A stretch of DNA of 21,058 bases from a virus. Position numbers and translations under genes: made by a program. Position 1 is the stretch's first letter. Each line of letters begins with the position of its first letter. Shown here piece by piece: positions 14,036-21,058 of the stretch. Below the pieces are notes generated by a model. The model had not been told where the DNA came from. It did no database searches and saw nothing but the letters and a program-made list of their open reading frames with translations. Location of the stretch: positions 1 through 21,058 of IMG/VR virus record IMGVR_UViG_3300033550_000038; one strand, written 5' to 3'.

Positions 14036-15663
14036 TGGCTTACTCGTGGCGTCCGATTGAGCTTCGCGACCCGCTGGGCGTTGGCATCGACAAGTTCGAT
14101 GCTGGCCTCACCTGGGGGCGGAACGAGCGTTTCGAGAAGGACGCGCCGGAGACGTTCGGCAAGTACCTCGATAGCCTCAGCAACGCCACTACCTCGCAGG
14201 CACTGGTTCCCGGCTCGGGTGTCACCACCGACGCACTGGTGAGCGGTTCCCATAATGCCGCGACAGCCGCGCAGGATCCGTTGCTGACGGCATTCTTTGC
14301 CAACACGCGGCGCTCGGAAAGCGGCGGTAACGACAACGCCAAAAACCCCAATTCCAGCGCCACCGGCCGTTACCAGTTCCTTGAGGGGACATGGGCCGAT
14401 CTGGCGCAGCGTCATCCTGAGCTGGGGTTGACCCCAGACGGCCGCACCGACCCTGCCCAGCAGGAACGGGCCATGAAGGTGTTCACACAGGAGAACGCCG
14501 GAACGCTTGGCAAGTCGGGTGTTCCGGTCAATCCCGGTACGCTCTACGCTGCCCACTTCCTCGGCGCCGGCGGGGCCGCGAAGGTGCTGGCTGGCGACCC
14601 AAACAGCCCTGTATCGGCATATGTCGACCCGGCAGTGGTGCAGGCCAACCCGCAGCTCGCGGACATGACCGTGGCTCAGTTCGCTCAGTGGGCCAGTGAG
14701 AAGGGCGGCAATGCTGGCGGGGGGTATCAGGCTCCGATGGCTCCGCAGCCGCAGGCGGCGCCACAGCCACAGCAGGGGCAGGGTGGAGCGCCTGGCATGC
14801 CGCCGCGCGAAGTCATGCTGGAATTGTTCCGCAACCCGAATACCCGGCCCATCGCCATAGAGCTTGCCAAGGCCAACATGGAAGGTCGCAGCGCCAAGCC
14901 AGTTGTGATCAACGACCGGCTGGTAAACCCGTACACGGGCCAGGTGATTGGCGACTACAGCGACACGACGGCCAATGGTGGCGCCGGTGATCTCGGGCTG
15001 AACCCACAGTATGGCGTCGATGCGGAAGGCAACCCAGTCATTCTCCAGATCGGCAAGAACGGCAAGGCTGTGCAGACCGCATTGCCTGAAGGGGTGAAAC
15101 TGTCCAAAGAGCCGATCAAGATCGATGCCGGTACGCATTGGGTGCTGCTGGATCCGATCACGCGCCAGCCCGTTGGACAGGTGGAAAAGAACAACGAAGA
15201 GGCCGCCTTCCAAAGTGGCTTCGGCACCGCCGCTGGCAAAGCGGCCGCTGAGCGTATCGACGCGCTACCCGGCGCGATCGCCAAAGCCGACAATATGATG
15301 GCGACCATCGACGGAATCCTGAACGATCCCGCCCTCGACGTGTCCACAGGTTGGCTCTCGTGGATGCAGCAAGTGCCAGGCACTGATCAGTATCGTTTTG
15401 GGCAGCGCGCTCTTCAGCTACAGGGGCAGTCGTTTCTGCAGGCTTTCGAAAGTCTCAAGGGTGGCGGACAGATTACCGAAGTGGAGGGCGCCAAGGCAAC
15501 GCAGGCTATCGGGCGGCTCAGCACGGCGCAATCCGCAGAGGACTATCGGGATGCTCTGGACGAACTCAAAGGCATCATCGCCGCGGCGAAACAGCGAACC
15601 CAAGCCGCGGCTGGTGGTTCGCAGGGCGGCGCTGGCTCCTTCACAGTTCTTGGAGTCGAGTAA
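14035..15663 (+). CDS. Virion-borne lytic transglycosylase / ejection protein (542 aa)
   Basis: Residues about 85-220 form a lysozyme-like domain. RRSESGGNDN places the catalytic glutamate at E95, and GRYQF at 111-115 is the family's substrate-cleft motif. TLYAAHFLGAGGAAKVL with DMTVAQFAQWASEKGG completes the fold. After a Q/P/A-rich linker (about 230-255) comes a long mixed region, and the C-terminal 150 residues are helical. The enzyme would cut peptidoglycan during infection so the ejected proteins and DNA can cross the wall, as T7 gp16 does. It is translationally linked to the 204-aa gene (TGATG) and is followed without a gap by the 597-aa gene. A bacterial housekeeping transglycosylase is excluded by the context and the lack of a signal peptide. 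Confidence 0.88.
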   Translation: MAYSWRPIELRDPLGVGIDKFDAGLTWGRNERFEKDAPETFGKYLDSLSNATTSQALVPGSGVTTDALVSGSHNAATAAQDPLLTAFFANTRRSESGGNDNAKNPNSSATGRYQFLEGTWADLAQRHPELGLTPDGRTDPAQQERAMKVFTQENAGTLGKSGVPVNPGTLYAAHFLGAGGAAKVLAGDPNSPVSAYVDPAVVQANPQLADMTVAQFAQWASEKGGNAGGGYQAPMAPQPQAAPQPQQGQGGAPGMPPREVMLELFRNPNTRPIAIELAKANMEGRSAKPVVINDRLVNPYTGQVIGDYSDTTANGGAGDLGLNPQYGVDAEGNPVILQIGKNGKAVQTALPEGVKLSKEPIKIDAGTHWVLLDPITRQPVGQVEKNNEEAAFQSGFGTAAGKAAAERIDALPGAIAKADNMMATIDGILNDPALDVSTGWLSWMQQVPGTDQYRFGQRALQLQGQSFLQAFESLKGGGQITEVEGAKATQAIGRLSTAQSAEDYRDALDELKGIIAAAKQRTQAAAGGSQGGAGSFTVLGVE

Positions 15664-17457
15664 ATGGCCGTCTTCACAATCCAGGCCCCGGATGGCCGCA
15701 AGATCAAGATCGACGCAGATGACGAGGCAACGGCGATCCGGGGTGCGCAGGAATGGACGGCCGCCAACCCGAAGGCTATCTCACTTCAAGGCAAGGTAGA
15801 GCCAAAGGGTTCGTCTGGCGAGGCGTCGACCAATGTTCAGGGCTTGGATGCTCAGGGCGGCTACGACTTCGCGCTTGACCGGGTACAGCGGAACTATCTG
15901 CCGGACGTGCCAAAGGAAAAGGTCGCAGAGATGTATGCGCCCTACGATGCCGGGAAGCTCTTGCAGGCCGGTGGCACATTGGGCTTCGCTGACGAGGCAG
16001 CTGGTGCCGGCAACGCGGTTGGTGAGGCTCTGAGAGGCAAGGACTTCGGCCAGGCCTTCAATGACTATTCCCAACTGGAGAGGGCTCGAGCAGACCTTGG
16101 CCGCGAGCAACAGGGTGCATTGGGTACTGCCGCGGAGATTGCAGGCTCGCTGCTCTCTGGCCGCCCAGATCTCGCCGCAGGCCGAGCCGCCGGGCTTATC
16201 CCAACCGTTATCGATGGGGCAAAGGGCGGCGCTGTTAGCGGCGGGATCTATGGGTTTGGCTCCGCTGATGGAGACTTGGTCAAGCGCGCTCACGGTGCGT
16301 CTGAAGGGGCGCTCATCGGCGCGGGGATCGGCGCGGCCGTCCCTGTCGCCGTAGAGGGCGTCAAGCGCGTCATTTCACCGCTTCGCGCGCCACAAGCAAA
16401 GACCAACGCCGCAAATGTTCTCAGGAACGAGGGCGTAGAACTTACTGCGGGGCAGGCCACTGGCAGCAAGGGCCTTCAGTACCGAGAAGCTGAGTTGGGT
16501 GGATCGGCGGCAGAGAATTTTGCGGAGCGGCAGGCCGATCAGTTTACGTCGGCAGCCCTGCGGCGCGCTCAGATTAATGCGGAGCGCGCTACTCCAGACG
16601 TGATCGACCAGGCGTATACGCAGATCGGGCAGCAGATCGATGGGCTAAGCTCTCGCAATACCCTCGAAAGCGACTCGCGCTTTGCGGGGGAACTCGGCCA
16701 AGTGTGGCGTGACTATGCATCGCTGGTGAACCCGTCGCAACGAGCGCCAATAGTGCAACAGACTATTGTGGATATTACCGACGCGCTGAGGAACGGTGGC
16801 GGGAGGCTGTCTGGCCGCGCCTATCAGTCGCTGCGTAGTCGGCTGGAGCGGGCCGCTCGCGGTTCAAAAGACCCGGAACTGACCATGACCCTACGGGATA
16901 TCAATTCGGCGCTCGATGGGGCGATGGAACGCACTATCGGACGGACCAACCCAGCAGATCTCGGGGCGTGGCAAGAAGTCCGCCGGTCGTACCGCAACAT
17001 GCTGGTGATTGAGGACGCCGTTGGGCGGGCCGGGGAGAAGGCCGCTGACGGCATCATCACCCCCGCCAACCTTCGAAGTGCGGCAAAGAAGCAGGGACGA
17101 CGCAGCTTTTCCCGCGGACGCAATGACTTTGCTGCGCTGGCGAACGCCGGGGTGTCGGCCATGACCCCGCTTCCCAACAGCGGAACGGCTGGACGGCTCG
17201 GTGCTAAGTTGTTTGTCCCGGCTGGCGCCGCGACCGGCGCGACCGTTGGCGGCATGGCGGCTGGGCCGTTGGGCGCCGGAGTGGGGGCCGCAGTAGGTGC
17301 AGCGGTGCCGTGGGCTGCGGGTAGGGCGGTATTGTCTGGACCGGGCCGGGCGTATCTCGCAAACCAGTTGGCGTCAGCGCCGGTCGATGAACTAACGGCT
17401 TTGTTGGGTAGCGGTGTGGCCAGAGGCGTACAGCCAGTACTACCGTCTAGTCGATAG
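15664..17457 (+). CDS. Large ejection / internal virion protein (597 aa), membrane-active
   Basis: The product starts MAVFTIQAPDGRKIKIDADD, a short beta motif that I recall from the N-termini of several alphaproteobacterial phage virion proteins. Two glycine-zipper segments look membrane-active: about 214-232 (GALIGAGIGAAVPVAVEGV) and about 516-555 (GATVGGMAAGPLGAGVGAAV). Between them is a long helical, charged region (RNEGVELTAGQATGSKGLQY onward). This suits the pore-forming ejection proteins gp16/gp20 of P22 or gp15/gp16 of T7, which cross the inner membrane. GGAG lies 8 bases before the ATG. It ends tail-to-tail with a minus-strand gene, overlapping it by 18 bases. Confidence 0.75.
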   Translation: MAVFTIQAPDGRKIKIDADDEATAIRGAQEWTAANPKAISLQGKVEPKGSSGEASTNVQGLDAQGGYDFALDRVQRNYLPDVPKEKVAEMYAPYDAGKLLQAGGTLGFADEAAGAGNAVGEALRGKDFGQAFNDYSQLERARADLGREQQGALGTAAEIAGSLLSGRPDLAAGRAAGLIPTVIDGAKGGAVSGGIYGFGSADGDLVKRAHGASEGALIGAGIGAAVPVAVEGVKRVISPLRAPQAKTNAANVLRNEGVELTAGQATGSKGLQYREAELGGSAAENFAERQADQFTSAALRRAQINAERATPDVIDQAYTQIGQQIDGLSSRNTLESDSRFAGELGQVWRDYASLVNPSQRAPIVQQTIVDITDALRNGGGRLSGRAYQSLRSRLERAARGSKDPELTMTLRDINSALDGAMERTIGRTNPADLGAWQEVRRSYRNMLVIEDAVGRAGEKAADGIITPANLRSAAKKQGRRSFSRGRNDFAALANAGVSAMTPLPNSGTAGRLGAKLFVPAGAATGATVGGMAAGPLGAGVGAAVGAAVPWAAGRAVLSGPGRAYLANQLASAPVDELTALLGSGVARGVQPVLPSSR

Positions 17458-17637
17458 ACCCGCCTCTATCCAGTCGAACACTCCGTGCGCCGTTGGCGAA
17501 TAAACGTAACGGATAAAGAGCGCCAGCAAGAACACAAGAACGATGGCTGCAAGCCCCACCTTCCAGCGAGGATGCAGAAGCGGTTCGCGTTTCCCGTTCT
17601 CGGTGTATTCGTGCGGCTCTAGATCCAAATCAGGCAT
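17440..17637 (-). CDS. Antisense small membrane protein (65 aa)
   Basis: The product has a charged N-terminal part of about 25 residues (MPDLDLEPHEYTENGKREPL), one membrane span at about 27-45 (KVGLAAIVLVFLLALFIRYV), and a short tail ending GLSTRR. Its ATG overlaps the stop of the 43-aa gene by 8 bases, so the two form a minus-strand two-gene unit. The own ribosome binding site is weak (AAGAAG), which supports coupling. It could be a holin-like or exclusion protein; I recognise no family. Position between ejection and tail genes is like the immI / sieA accessory site of P22. Confidence 0.65.
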   Translation of the reverse strand: MPDLDLEPHEYTENGKREPLLHPRWKVGLAAIVLVFLLALFIRYVYSPTAHGVFDWIEAGLSTRR

Positions 17638-17761
17638 CGGGCTTCTTTTTACGCCTTAGCCGCCAAACGTCAAACATCGCATAGGCGATGATCAGGGCGC
17701 AGCACCCAGCGACCCAGAGCAGCATATCGAGTATGGGCGGTCCGACCGGGCCGTCAATCAT
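17630..17761 (-). CDS. Antisense tiny membrane protein (43 aa)
   Basis: The product has a short N-terminus (MIDGPVGPPI), one membrane span (about 11-31, LDMLLWVAGCCALIIAYAMF with two adjacent cysteines) and a strongly basic tail (RLRRKKKPDA). The positive-inside rule predicts the C-terminus in the cytoplasm. AGGAGGG at 17776-17770 is 8 bases before the ATG, an excellent ribosome binding site that sets this start against longer in-frame alternatives running into the plus-strand tail gene. It is the first gene of the minus-strand pair. No family was recognised. Confidence 0.65.
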   Translation of the reverse strand: MIDGPVGPPILDMLLWVAGCCALIIAYAMFDVWRLRRKKKPDA

Positions 17762-17851
17762 CGCTAAATCCCTCCTGGTCTCCTCCAGCACACAGAAGTA
17801 ATCGGCCGTTGCTTCGCCCGCAAGGCGCTGTCGGCCGTTTGGAGCATGTAA
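17762..17851. promoter_or_regulatory. Divergent intergenic region between membrane-gene pair and tail gene
   Basis: These 90 bases separate two divergent starts and hold both ribosome binding sites: AGGAGGG at 17776-17770 for the minus pair and GGAG about 7 bases before the tail gene. TCGGCCGTT is repeated at 17802-17810 and 17831-17839. A promoter for the minus pair is expected here or a little into the tail gene, but no clear -35/-10 pair was found. Confidence 0.4.
17802..17839. repeat. 9-bp direct repeat pair, possible operator
   Basis: TCGGCCGTT occurs at 17802-17810 and again at 17831-17839, with starts 29 bases apart (close to three helical turns). Each holds the palindrome CGGCCG. The location between divergent genes makes a regulator-binding pair plausible, but chance is possible in GC-rich DNA. 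Confidence 0.4.
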
Positions 17852-18862
17852 ATGGCAACAACTTGGCCCGGCAGCCGTATTCCGTTCATTGATGAGAACG
17901 GCGACCCAATGGTGGGTGCAAAGCTCTATTTCTACGACAGCGAGACGACAACCCCGCAGGTTGTCTACTCTGACGCGTCGCTTAGCACTGCGATTGATCA
18001 GCCTATCTTGGCCAATGCCCGCGGTGCTTTCCCAATAATCTTCCTGAACCCGTCGCCGGGAAGTTACCGCCAAAAACTGCTCGAAGCGGACGATACGTTG
18101 GTTTTCGACGATGACAATGTCGATGTGCCGCAGTCGGCTACCTTTGTGCCCCCCGACGCTGGCGACACCTCCATCGACCTGCTGGCCAGAACCGGCGACC
18201 TGAAGCCGTACTATGGCACGTCAGCCCCCTCTGGCTGGGTGCGCGCCGCTGGCCGAACGATCGGGTCAGCAGCCTCCGGAGCGACTGAGCGGGCAAACGA
18301 CGATACCGAGGACCTATTCCTTCATCTTTGGGCGGTCGATGCCACCCTGAGCGTCAGCGGAGGGCGCGGCGGCTCAGCAGCAGGCGACTGGGCTGCGAAC
18401 AAGACGATTGCTCTCCCGGACTTCCGCGAGCGGACATTCGTTGGGCTCGCCACGATGGGCAACACCGACGCCGGGTTGATTGCAGACAGCCTCATGGACG
18501 GAGGCGAAACATCCTCTGACCTTGGCGCAACAGCGGGCGTAGATGACGTAGCGCTGAGTGAGGCACAGCTCCCGGCTCACTTGCACGGGAATGGCACCCT
18601 CAAGATGCCAAACCACGGCCACCCGGTGCGCTATAGCCCATCGAACGAACAGGAAACCCGAACGGAGGGCGGCCTCGCCTTGGTGTCGAATATCGACACG
18701 AACTATGCTGCGTACACAGGCACCCCCACCAATACAGCCGGCGAGCAGATCGGCGGGTCTGGAGAAATCGCGCTGACCGGCGCCATGGCGACGACAGGCT
18801 CCGGCACGGCGCATACCAATATGCAGCCGTCTCAGTTCGTTCTGATCCTAATCAAGCTCTGA
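17852..18862 (+). CDS. Tail fibre with collar domain (336 aa)
   Basis: The N-terminal 95 residues (WPGSRIPFIDENGDPMVGAK, YSDASLSTAIDQPILANARG) resemble the attachment domain found at the start of many podophage fibres. Residues about 110-205 form a phage tail collar domain: GDLKPYYGTSAPSGWVRAAG near the start and LPDFRERTFVGLATMGN near its end. After a repeat-poor linker it finishes with AHTNMQPSQFVLILIKL, the typical ending of collar proteins. It would form a trimeric fibre contacting the host surface. GGAG lies 7 bases before the ATG. It starts the tail appendage unit and is divergent from the minus-strand pair. Confidence 0.82.
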   Translation: MATTWPGSRIPFIDENGDPMVGAKLYFYDSETTTPQVVYSDASLSTAIDQPILANARGAFPIIFLNPSPGSYRQKLLEADDTLVFDDDNVDVPQSATFVPPDAGDTSIDLLARTGDLKPYYGTSAPSGWVRAAGRTIGSAASGATERANDDTEDLFLHLWAVDATLSVSGGRGGSAAGDWAANKTIALPDFRERTFVGLATMGNTDAGLIADSLMDGGETSSDLGATAGVDDVALSEAQLPAHLHGNGTLKMPNHGHPVRYSPSNEQETRTEGGLALVSNIDTNYAAYTGTPTNTAGEQIGGSGEIALTGAMATTGSGTAHTNMQPSQFVLILIKL

Positions 18863-18869
18863 GGCCCCG

Positions 18870-19211
18870 ATGGCATACGCAGGCACGTTTTACGCGACCG
18901 ATGACGCCGATTGGGTCGAAGCGATCAAGATCATCGATGATGACACCGGTCTTGCGCTCACAGATGCGACGGACGCCGACTTTCACCTTGAGGTAAAGGA
19001 CTGCGATACGACGCTACTGAGCGCTTCGACCGATGATGCAACGATCACCAAGCCGGCTGACAACGTCATCCGCTGGCGCTTCACGGTCGCGCAGCTCGGC
19101 TCGCTTTGCACGGGGCGCAACTACAAAGTCGGCATTACCATGACTATTGACGGCGGCCAGGTGGTGCAACTGCTGACGGGCTCCCTGGTATTCAAGGACG
19201 GGGGCCTCTGA
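18870..19211 (+). CDS. Small beta-rich tail appendage protein (113 aa)
   Basis: The product starts [20 protein letters not shown] and contains [20 protein letters not shown] and [19 protein letters not shown]. The pattern suggests a single immunoglobulin-like or BppU-N-like beta sandwich, which would fit a baseplate or fibre adaptor; this is fold inference. GAGG lies 5 bases before the ATG, 7 bases after the collar protein. Its stop shares bases with the next start (TGATG), so it is co-translated with the 413-aa fibre and probably binds it. Confidence 0.65.
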   Translation: MAYAGTFYATDDADWVEAIKIIDDDTGLALTDATDADFHLEVKDCDTTLLSASTDDATITKPADNVIRWRFTVAQLGSLCTGRNYKVGITMTIDGGQVVQLLTGSLVFKDGGL

Positions 19212-20452
19212 TGGTCGATCACTACCAGACCATTCGCCTTCAGCGGGTCGAAGAACCGAAGATCCGGCTGCGTGTGTTGCCTCGCATTCCGCCGCTCGAA
19301 ATCGAGTTGCAGAACACTGGAACCATGGTCCAGTGGCGAGTGGGGACCACGGGAGCTTGGCAGGATCTAATCCCGATCAGCGACCTTGACGCCGATATCT
19401 CAATAGGTACGGTAACCACCCTGCCTGCTGGTTCTTCGGCGACGGTAGTGAACTCTGGCACAGCGCAGGATGCCGTGCTGGACTTCGGCATCCCTCGCGG
19501 GCAAGACGGACTTATCGCGTCGATCGTAGCCGGGACGAACATCACGGTCGATGATACCGATCCGGCTAACCCGATCGTCTCGGCTGTAAGTAGCGCTGGC
19601 GTCGACAGCGTTAACGGTGCGACGGGTGTGGTCGTGCTGGACGCCGGGGATATCGGCGTTACTCCGGCAGGCAACATTGCAGCGACCGATGTCCAGGCCG
19701 CGTTGCAAGAACTGGATGGGGAGAAGCAACCGCTAGACGCAGACCTGACTGCCATCGCGGCACTCAGCACGCAGGCATACGGGCGCGGGTTGCTCACCTA
19801 TGCCAACGAGGCAGCGTTCAAGGCGGGCGTGAACCTTGAGGCGGGTGTGGACTACCAGGCCTATGATGCAGAACTCGCTGCCATAGCCGGACTCACCAGC
19901 GCAGCTGACCGGCTGCCATATTTTACCGGGTCTGGCACAGCGGCGCTGGCAACATTCACCTCATTCGCCAGAACGCTTCTGGATGATGCTGACGCCGCAG
20001 CAATGCGAACCACCCTCGGCGTCAGTGTCGGGGGGATGACCCTTCTGGGTACGCTAACGACTACATCAGGGTCTACTCAAGACCTCACCGGTATCGCTGG
20101 GGGGTATCGGAAATTGTACTGCGAACTTGACGGGGTCAGCCAATCCTCCGCAGCAGCCATAGCTGTTGCTCTTAGCAGCACGAACGGCGCGGCCTACGGA
20201 ACGGCACAGGTGCTGATCACGCTGAGTTCTGCCGGTAATCTAGTCAGCGGATGGATCGAGATCGGCAACATCGGTTCAACCATCGCAAATGGCAAGACCG
20301 CCATCAAGGTGATAGCCGAAGGCACCACGATATCTGCCATCACGTCGTTCTTGCCGCCTACAAATACGGCTGCTGCAGTGGATGCCATCCGGTTCTCAAC
20401 TGCCACTGGAGTGTTCGACGCCGGCTCGATCCGCATCTACGGCGTAAAGTAG
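19211..20452 (+). CDS. Tail fibre / spike protein (413 aa)
   Basis: The N-terminal 115 residues ([20 protein letters not shown]) form a beta attachment region ending in a short collagen-like GIPRGQDG motif common in fibres. The middle shows fibre repeats: [29 protein letters not shown] and [16 protein letters not shown], the last a very common phage-fibre motif. The C-terminal 135 residues ([20 protein letters not shown] to SIRIYGVK) are an all-beta receptor-binding tip. No lectin fold of the kind varied by retroelements and no template repeat was seen. It is coupled to the 113-aa gene. A depolymerase activity cannot be judged from sequence. Confidence 0.8.
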   Translation: MVDHYQTIRLQRVEEPKIRLRVLPRIPPLEIELQNTGTMVQWRVGTTGAWQDLIPISDLDADISIGTVTTLPAGSSATVVNSGTAQDAVLDFGIPRGQDGLIASIVAGTNITVDDTDPANPIVSAVSSAGVDSVNGATGVVVLDAGDIGVTPAGNIAATDVQAALQELDGEKQPLDADLTAIAALSTQAYGRGLLTYANEAAFKAGVNLEAGVDYQAYDAELAAIAGLTSAADRLPYFTGSGTAALATFTSFARTLLDDADAAAMRTTLGVSVGGMTLLGTLTTTSGSTQDLTGIAGGYRKLYCELDGVSQSSAAAIAVALSSTNGAAYGTAQVLITLSSAGNLVSGWIEIGNIGSTIANGKTAIKVIAEGTTISAITSFLPPTNTAAAVDAIRFSTATGVFDAGSIRIYGVK

Positions 20453-20501
20453 CCACCCACTATGCGGGCATGCCCCGCGATCCCTCACATCGGAGACATC
20501 C

Positions 20502-21058
20502 ATGAACCCGAACGTGCCAGCAGGCGCGGCGATCTTGCTCGACTTCATCGGATCGATCGAAGCCCCAAAAGGCTACGGAACGATCTTCGCCAACAAGCAG
20601 GACAAGCTGCCGAAGCCGCTCACTGAGATGACGCTGGACGAAGTGCAGGCAGCGCAAGCCCTCTGGTCCAAGCGCAATGGCTCATCTGCCGCCGGCCGCT
20701 ACCAATTCATGCGGGCCACGCTCAAGGGCCTGATCGCCGAGATGGGGCTCCGCGGTTCCCAGCACATGACGCCCGACCTGCAAGACCTGATGGGCTACCA
20801 TCTACTGAAGCGTCGCGGCTACCTGAACTTCGTTGCCGGCGAATTGTCGCTCAAGGGCTTCGCGCTCGGGCTGGCAAAGGAGTGGGCCAGCCTTCCGGTG
20901 CTGTCCACAGTGCAGGGCGCGCATCGTCAACTGTCACGCGGCGACAGTTACTATGCCGGCGACAAGCTGAACAAGTCGCTGACGAAGGCGGGCGATTTCG
21001 AAGCCGTGCTGTCCGAGGCGCTGAACGCAGCGGGCAGGAAGGGCGCACAGCCCGCCCC
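20502..21058 (+). CDS. Endolysin, lambda R-type lytic transglycosylase (3'-partial)
   Basis: The frame is open to the window end; 185 codons are visible. It carries FIGSIEAPKGYG with probable catalytic E20, SSAAGRYQF at 61-69 and KEWASLP at 126-132. The same order (E, then GAGRYQ, then WASLP) occurs in the phage lambda endolysin R, which cuts peptidoglycan by transglycosylation. There is no signal peptide, so export would need a holin, probably encoded downstream outside the window. GGAG lies 7 bases before the ATG, and it follows the fibre gene by 49 bases. After residue about 150 the sequence (AGDKLNKSLTKAGDFEAVLS) extends beyond the core domain. Sure of lysozyme class, less of exact family. 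Confidence 0.82.
   Translation, partial: MNPNVPAGAAILLDFIGSIEAPKGYGTIFANKQDKLPKPLTEMTLDEVQAAQALWSKRNGSSAAGRYQFMRATLKGLIAEMGLRGSQHMTPDLQDLMGYHLLKRRGYLNFVAGELSLKGFALGLAKEWASLPVLSTVQGAHRQLSRGDSYYAGDKLNKSLTKAGDFEAVLSEALNAAGRKGAQPA

Noticed and set aside
13828-15213. 461-aa minus-strand open frame
   Set aside because: Shadow of the transglycosylase and the 204-aa gene; low-complexity composition and no ribosome binding site or domain.
17762-17851. TTGCGG-17-TACTTC promoter on the minus strand for the membrane pair
   Set aside because: Both boxes match consensus at only about half the positions; not better than chance in GC-rich DNA.
19211-20452. Diversity-generating retroelement target in the fibre gene
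   Set aside because: No C-type-lectin-like end, no variable/template repeat pair and no reverse transcriptase in the window.
20464-20478. GCGGG/CCCGC hairpin after the fibre gene as a terminator
   Set aside because: The stem is only 5 bp and no T-tract follows; the endolysin is probably co-transcribed.
1-21058. tRNA genes, CRISPR arrays, insertion sequences, att sites
   Set aside because: No cloverleaf, regularly spaced repeat, transposase or integrase was seen on reading both strands.

Overview
This window reads as the late (packaging, morphogenesis, adsorption and start of lysis) block of a GC-rich tailed phage or prophage with a short tail (podovirus type). The virion set resembles phage P22 in plan: small and large terminase, a P22-type portal, a scaffold, a coat, a gp4-like connector, a gp10-like tail plug, three ejection-type proteins, then tail appendage proteins. 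The coat looks like the N4-gp56 family rather than P22 gp5, so the head module is mosaic. Codon choice, GC richness and protein flavour (terminase small subunit, a DUF6456-like protein, the SGNH plus LamG-like adhesin) suggest an alphaproteobacterial, probably Rhizobiales-type, host. That host call is inference from memory of families, not from a search.

Layout. 1-1065: two small unknown genes and a 187-aa DUF6456-like protein, closed by an intrinsic terminator. 1066-1333: non-coding, with a hairpin just ahead of the terminase genes. 1334-3659: terminase small and large subunits followed by a chain of very small, overlapping genes (76, 11 and 91 codons). 3559-3783: a 74-aa gene on the opposite strand, whose start lies 14 bp from the portal start. 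3798-8392: portal, a small beta-rich protein, a 643-aa SGNH-hydrolase/LamG-like adhesin and its 104-aa companion, closed by a UUCG-loop terminator. 8461-8596: GC-rich non-coding stretch with a two-part direct repeat. 8597-11157: scaffold, coat, a 156-aa protein probably linked to the capsid, and a second UUCG-loop terminator. 11174-17457: connector and tail module, then ejection proteins, including one with a lytic transglycosylase domain. 17440-17761: two overlapping single-membrane-span genes on the minus strand. 17852-20452: three tail appendage genes. 20502-end: lambda R-type endolysin, cut off by the window edge.

How it works together (family knowledge plus inference). TerS/TerL feed DNA through the portal into a scaffold-built shell of coat protein. 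The gp4-like and gp10-like proteins close the portal vertex. The 204-, 542- and 597-aa proteins are probably carried in the virion and ejected, the 542-aa one opening peptidoglycan. The collar/fibre proteins and the SGNH adhesin bind or trim surface glycans. The endolysin releases progeny. No integrase, repressor, replication gene, tRNA, CRISPR array or insertion sequence was seen.

The best candidates for undescribed biology are the three minus-strand small genes set into this plus-strand operon. The most notable is the pair of tiny membrane proteins at 17440-17761, between the ejection genes and the tail genes; in P22 the same place holds superinfection-exclusion and immunity (immI) genes.
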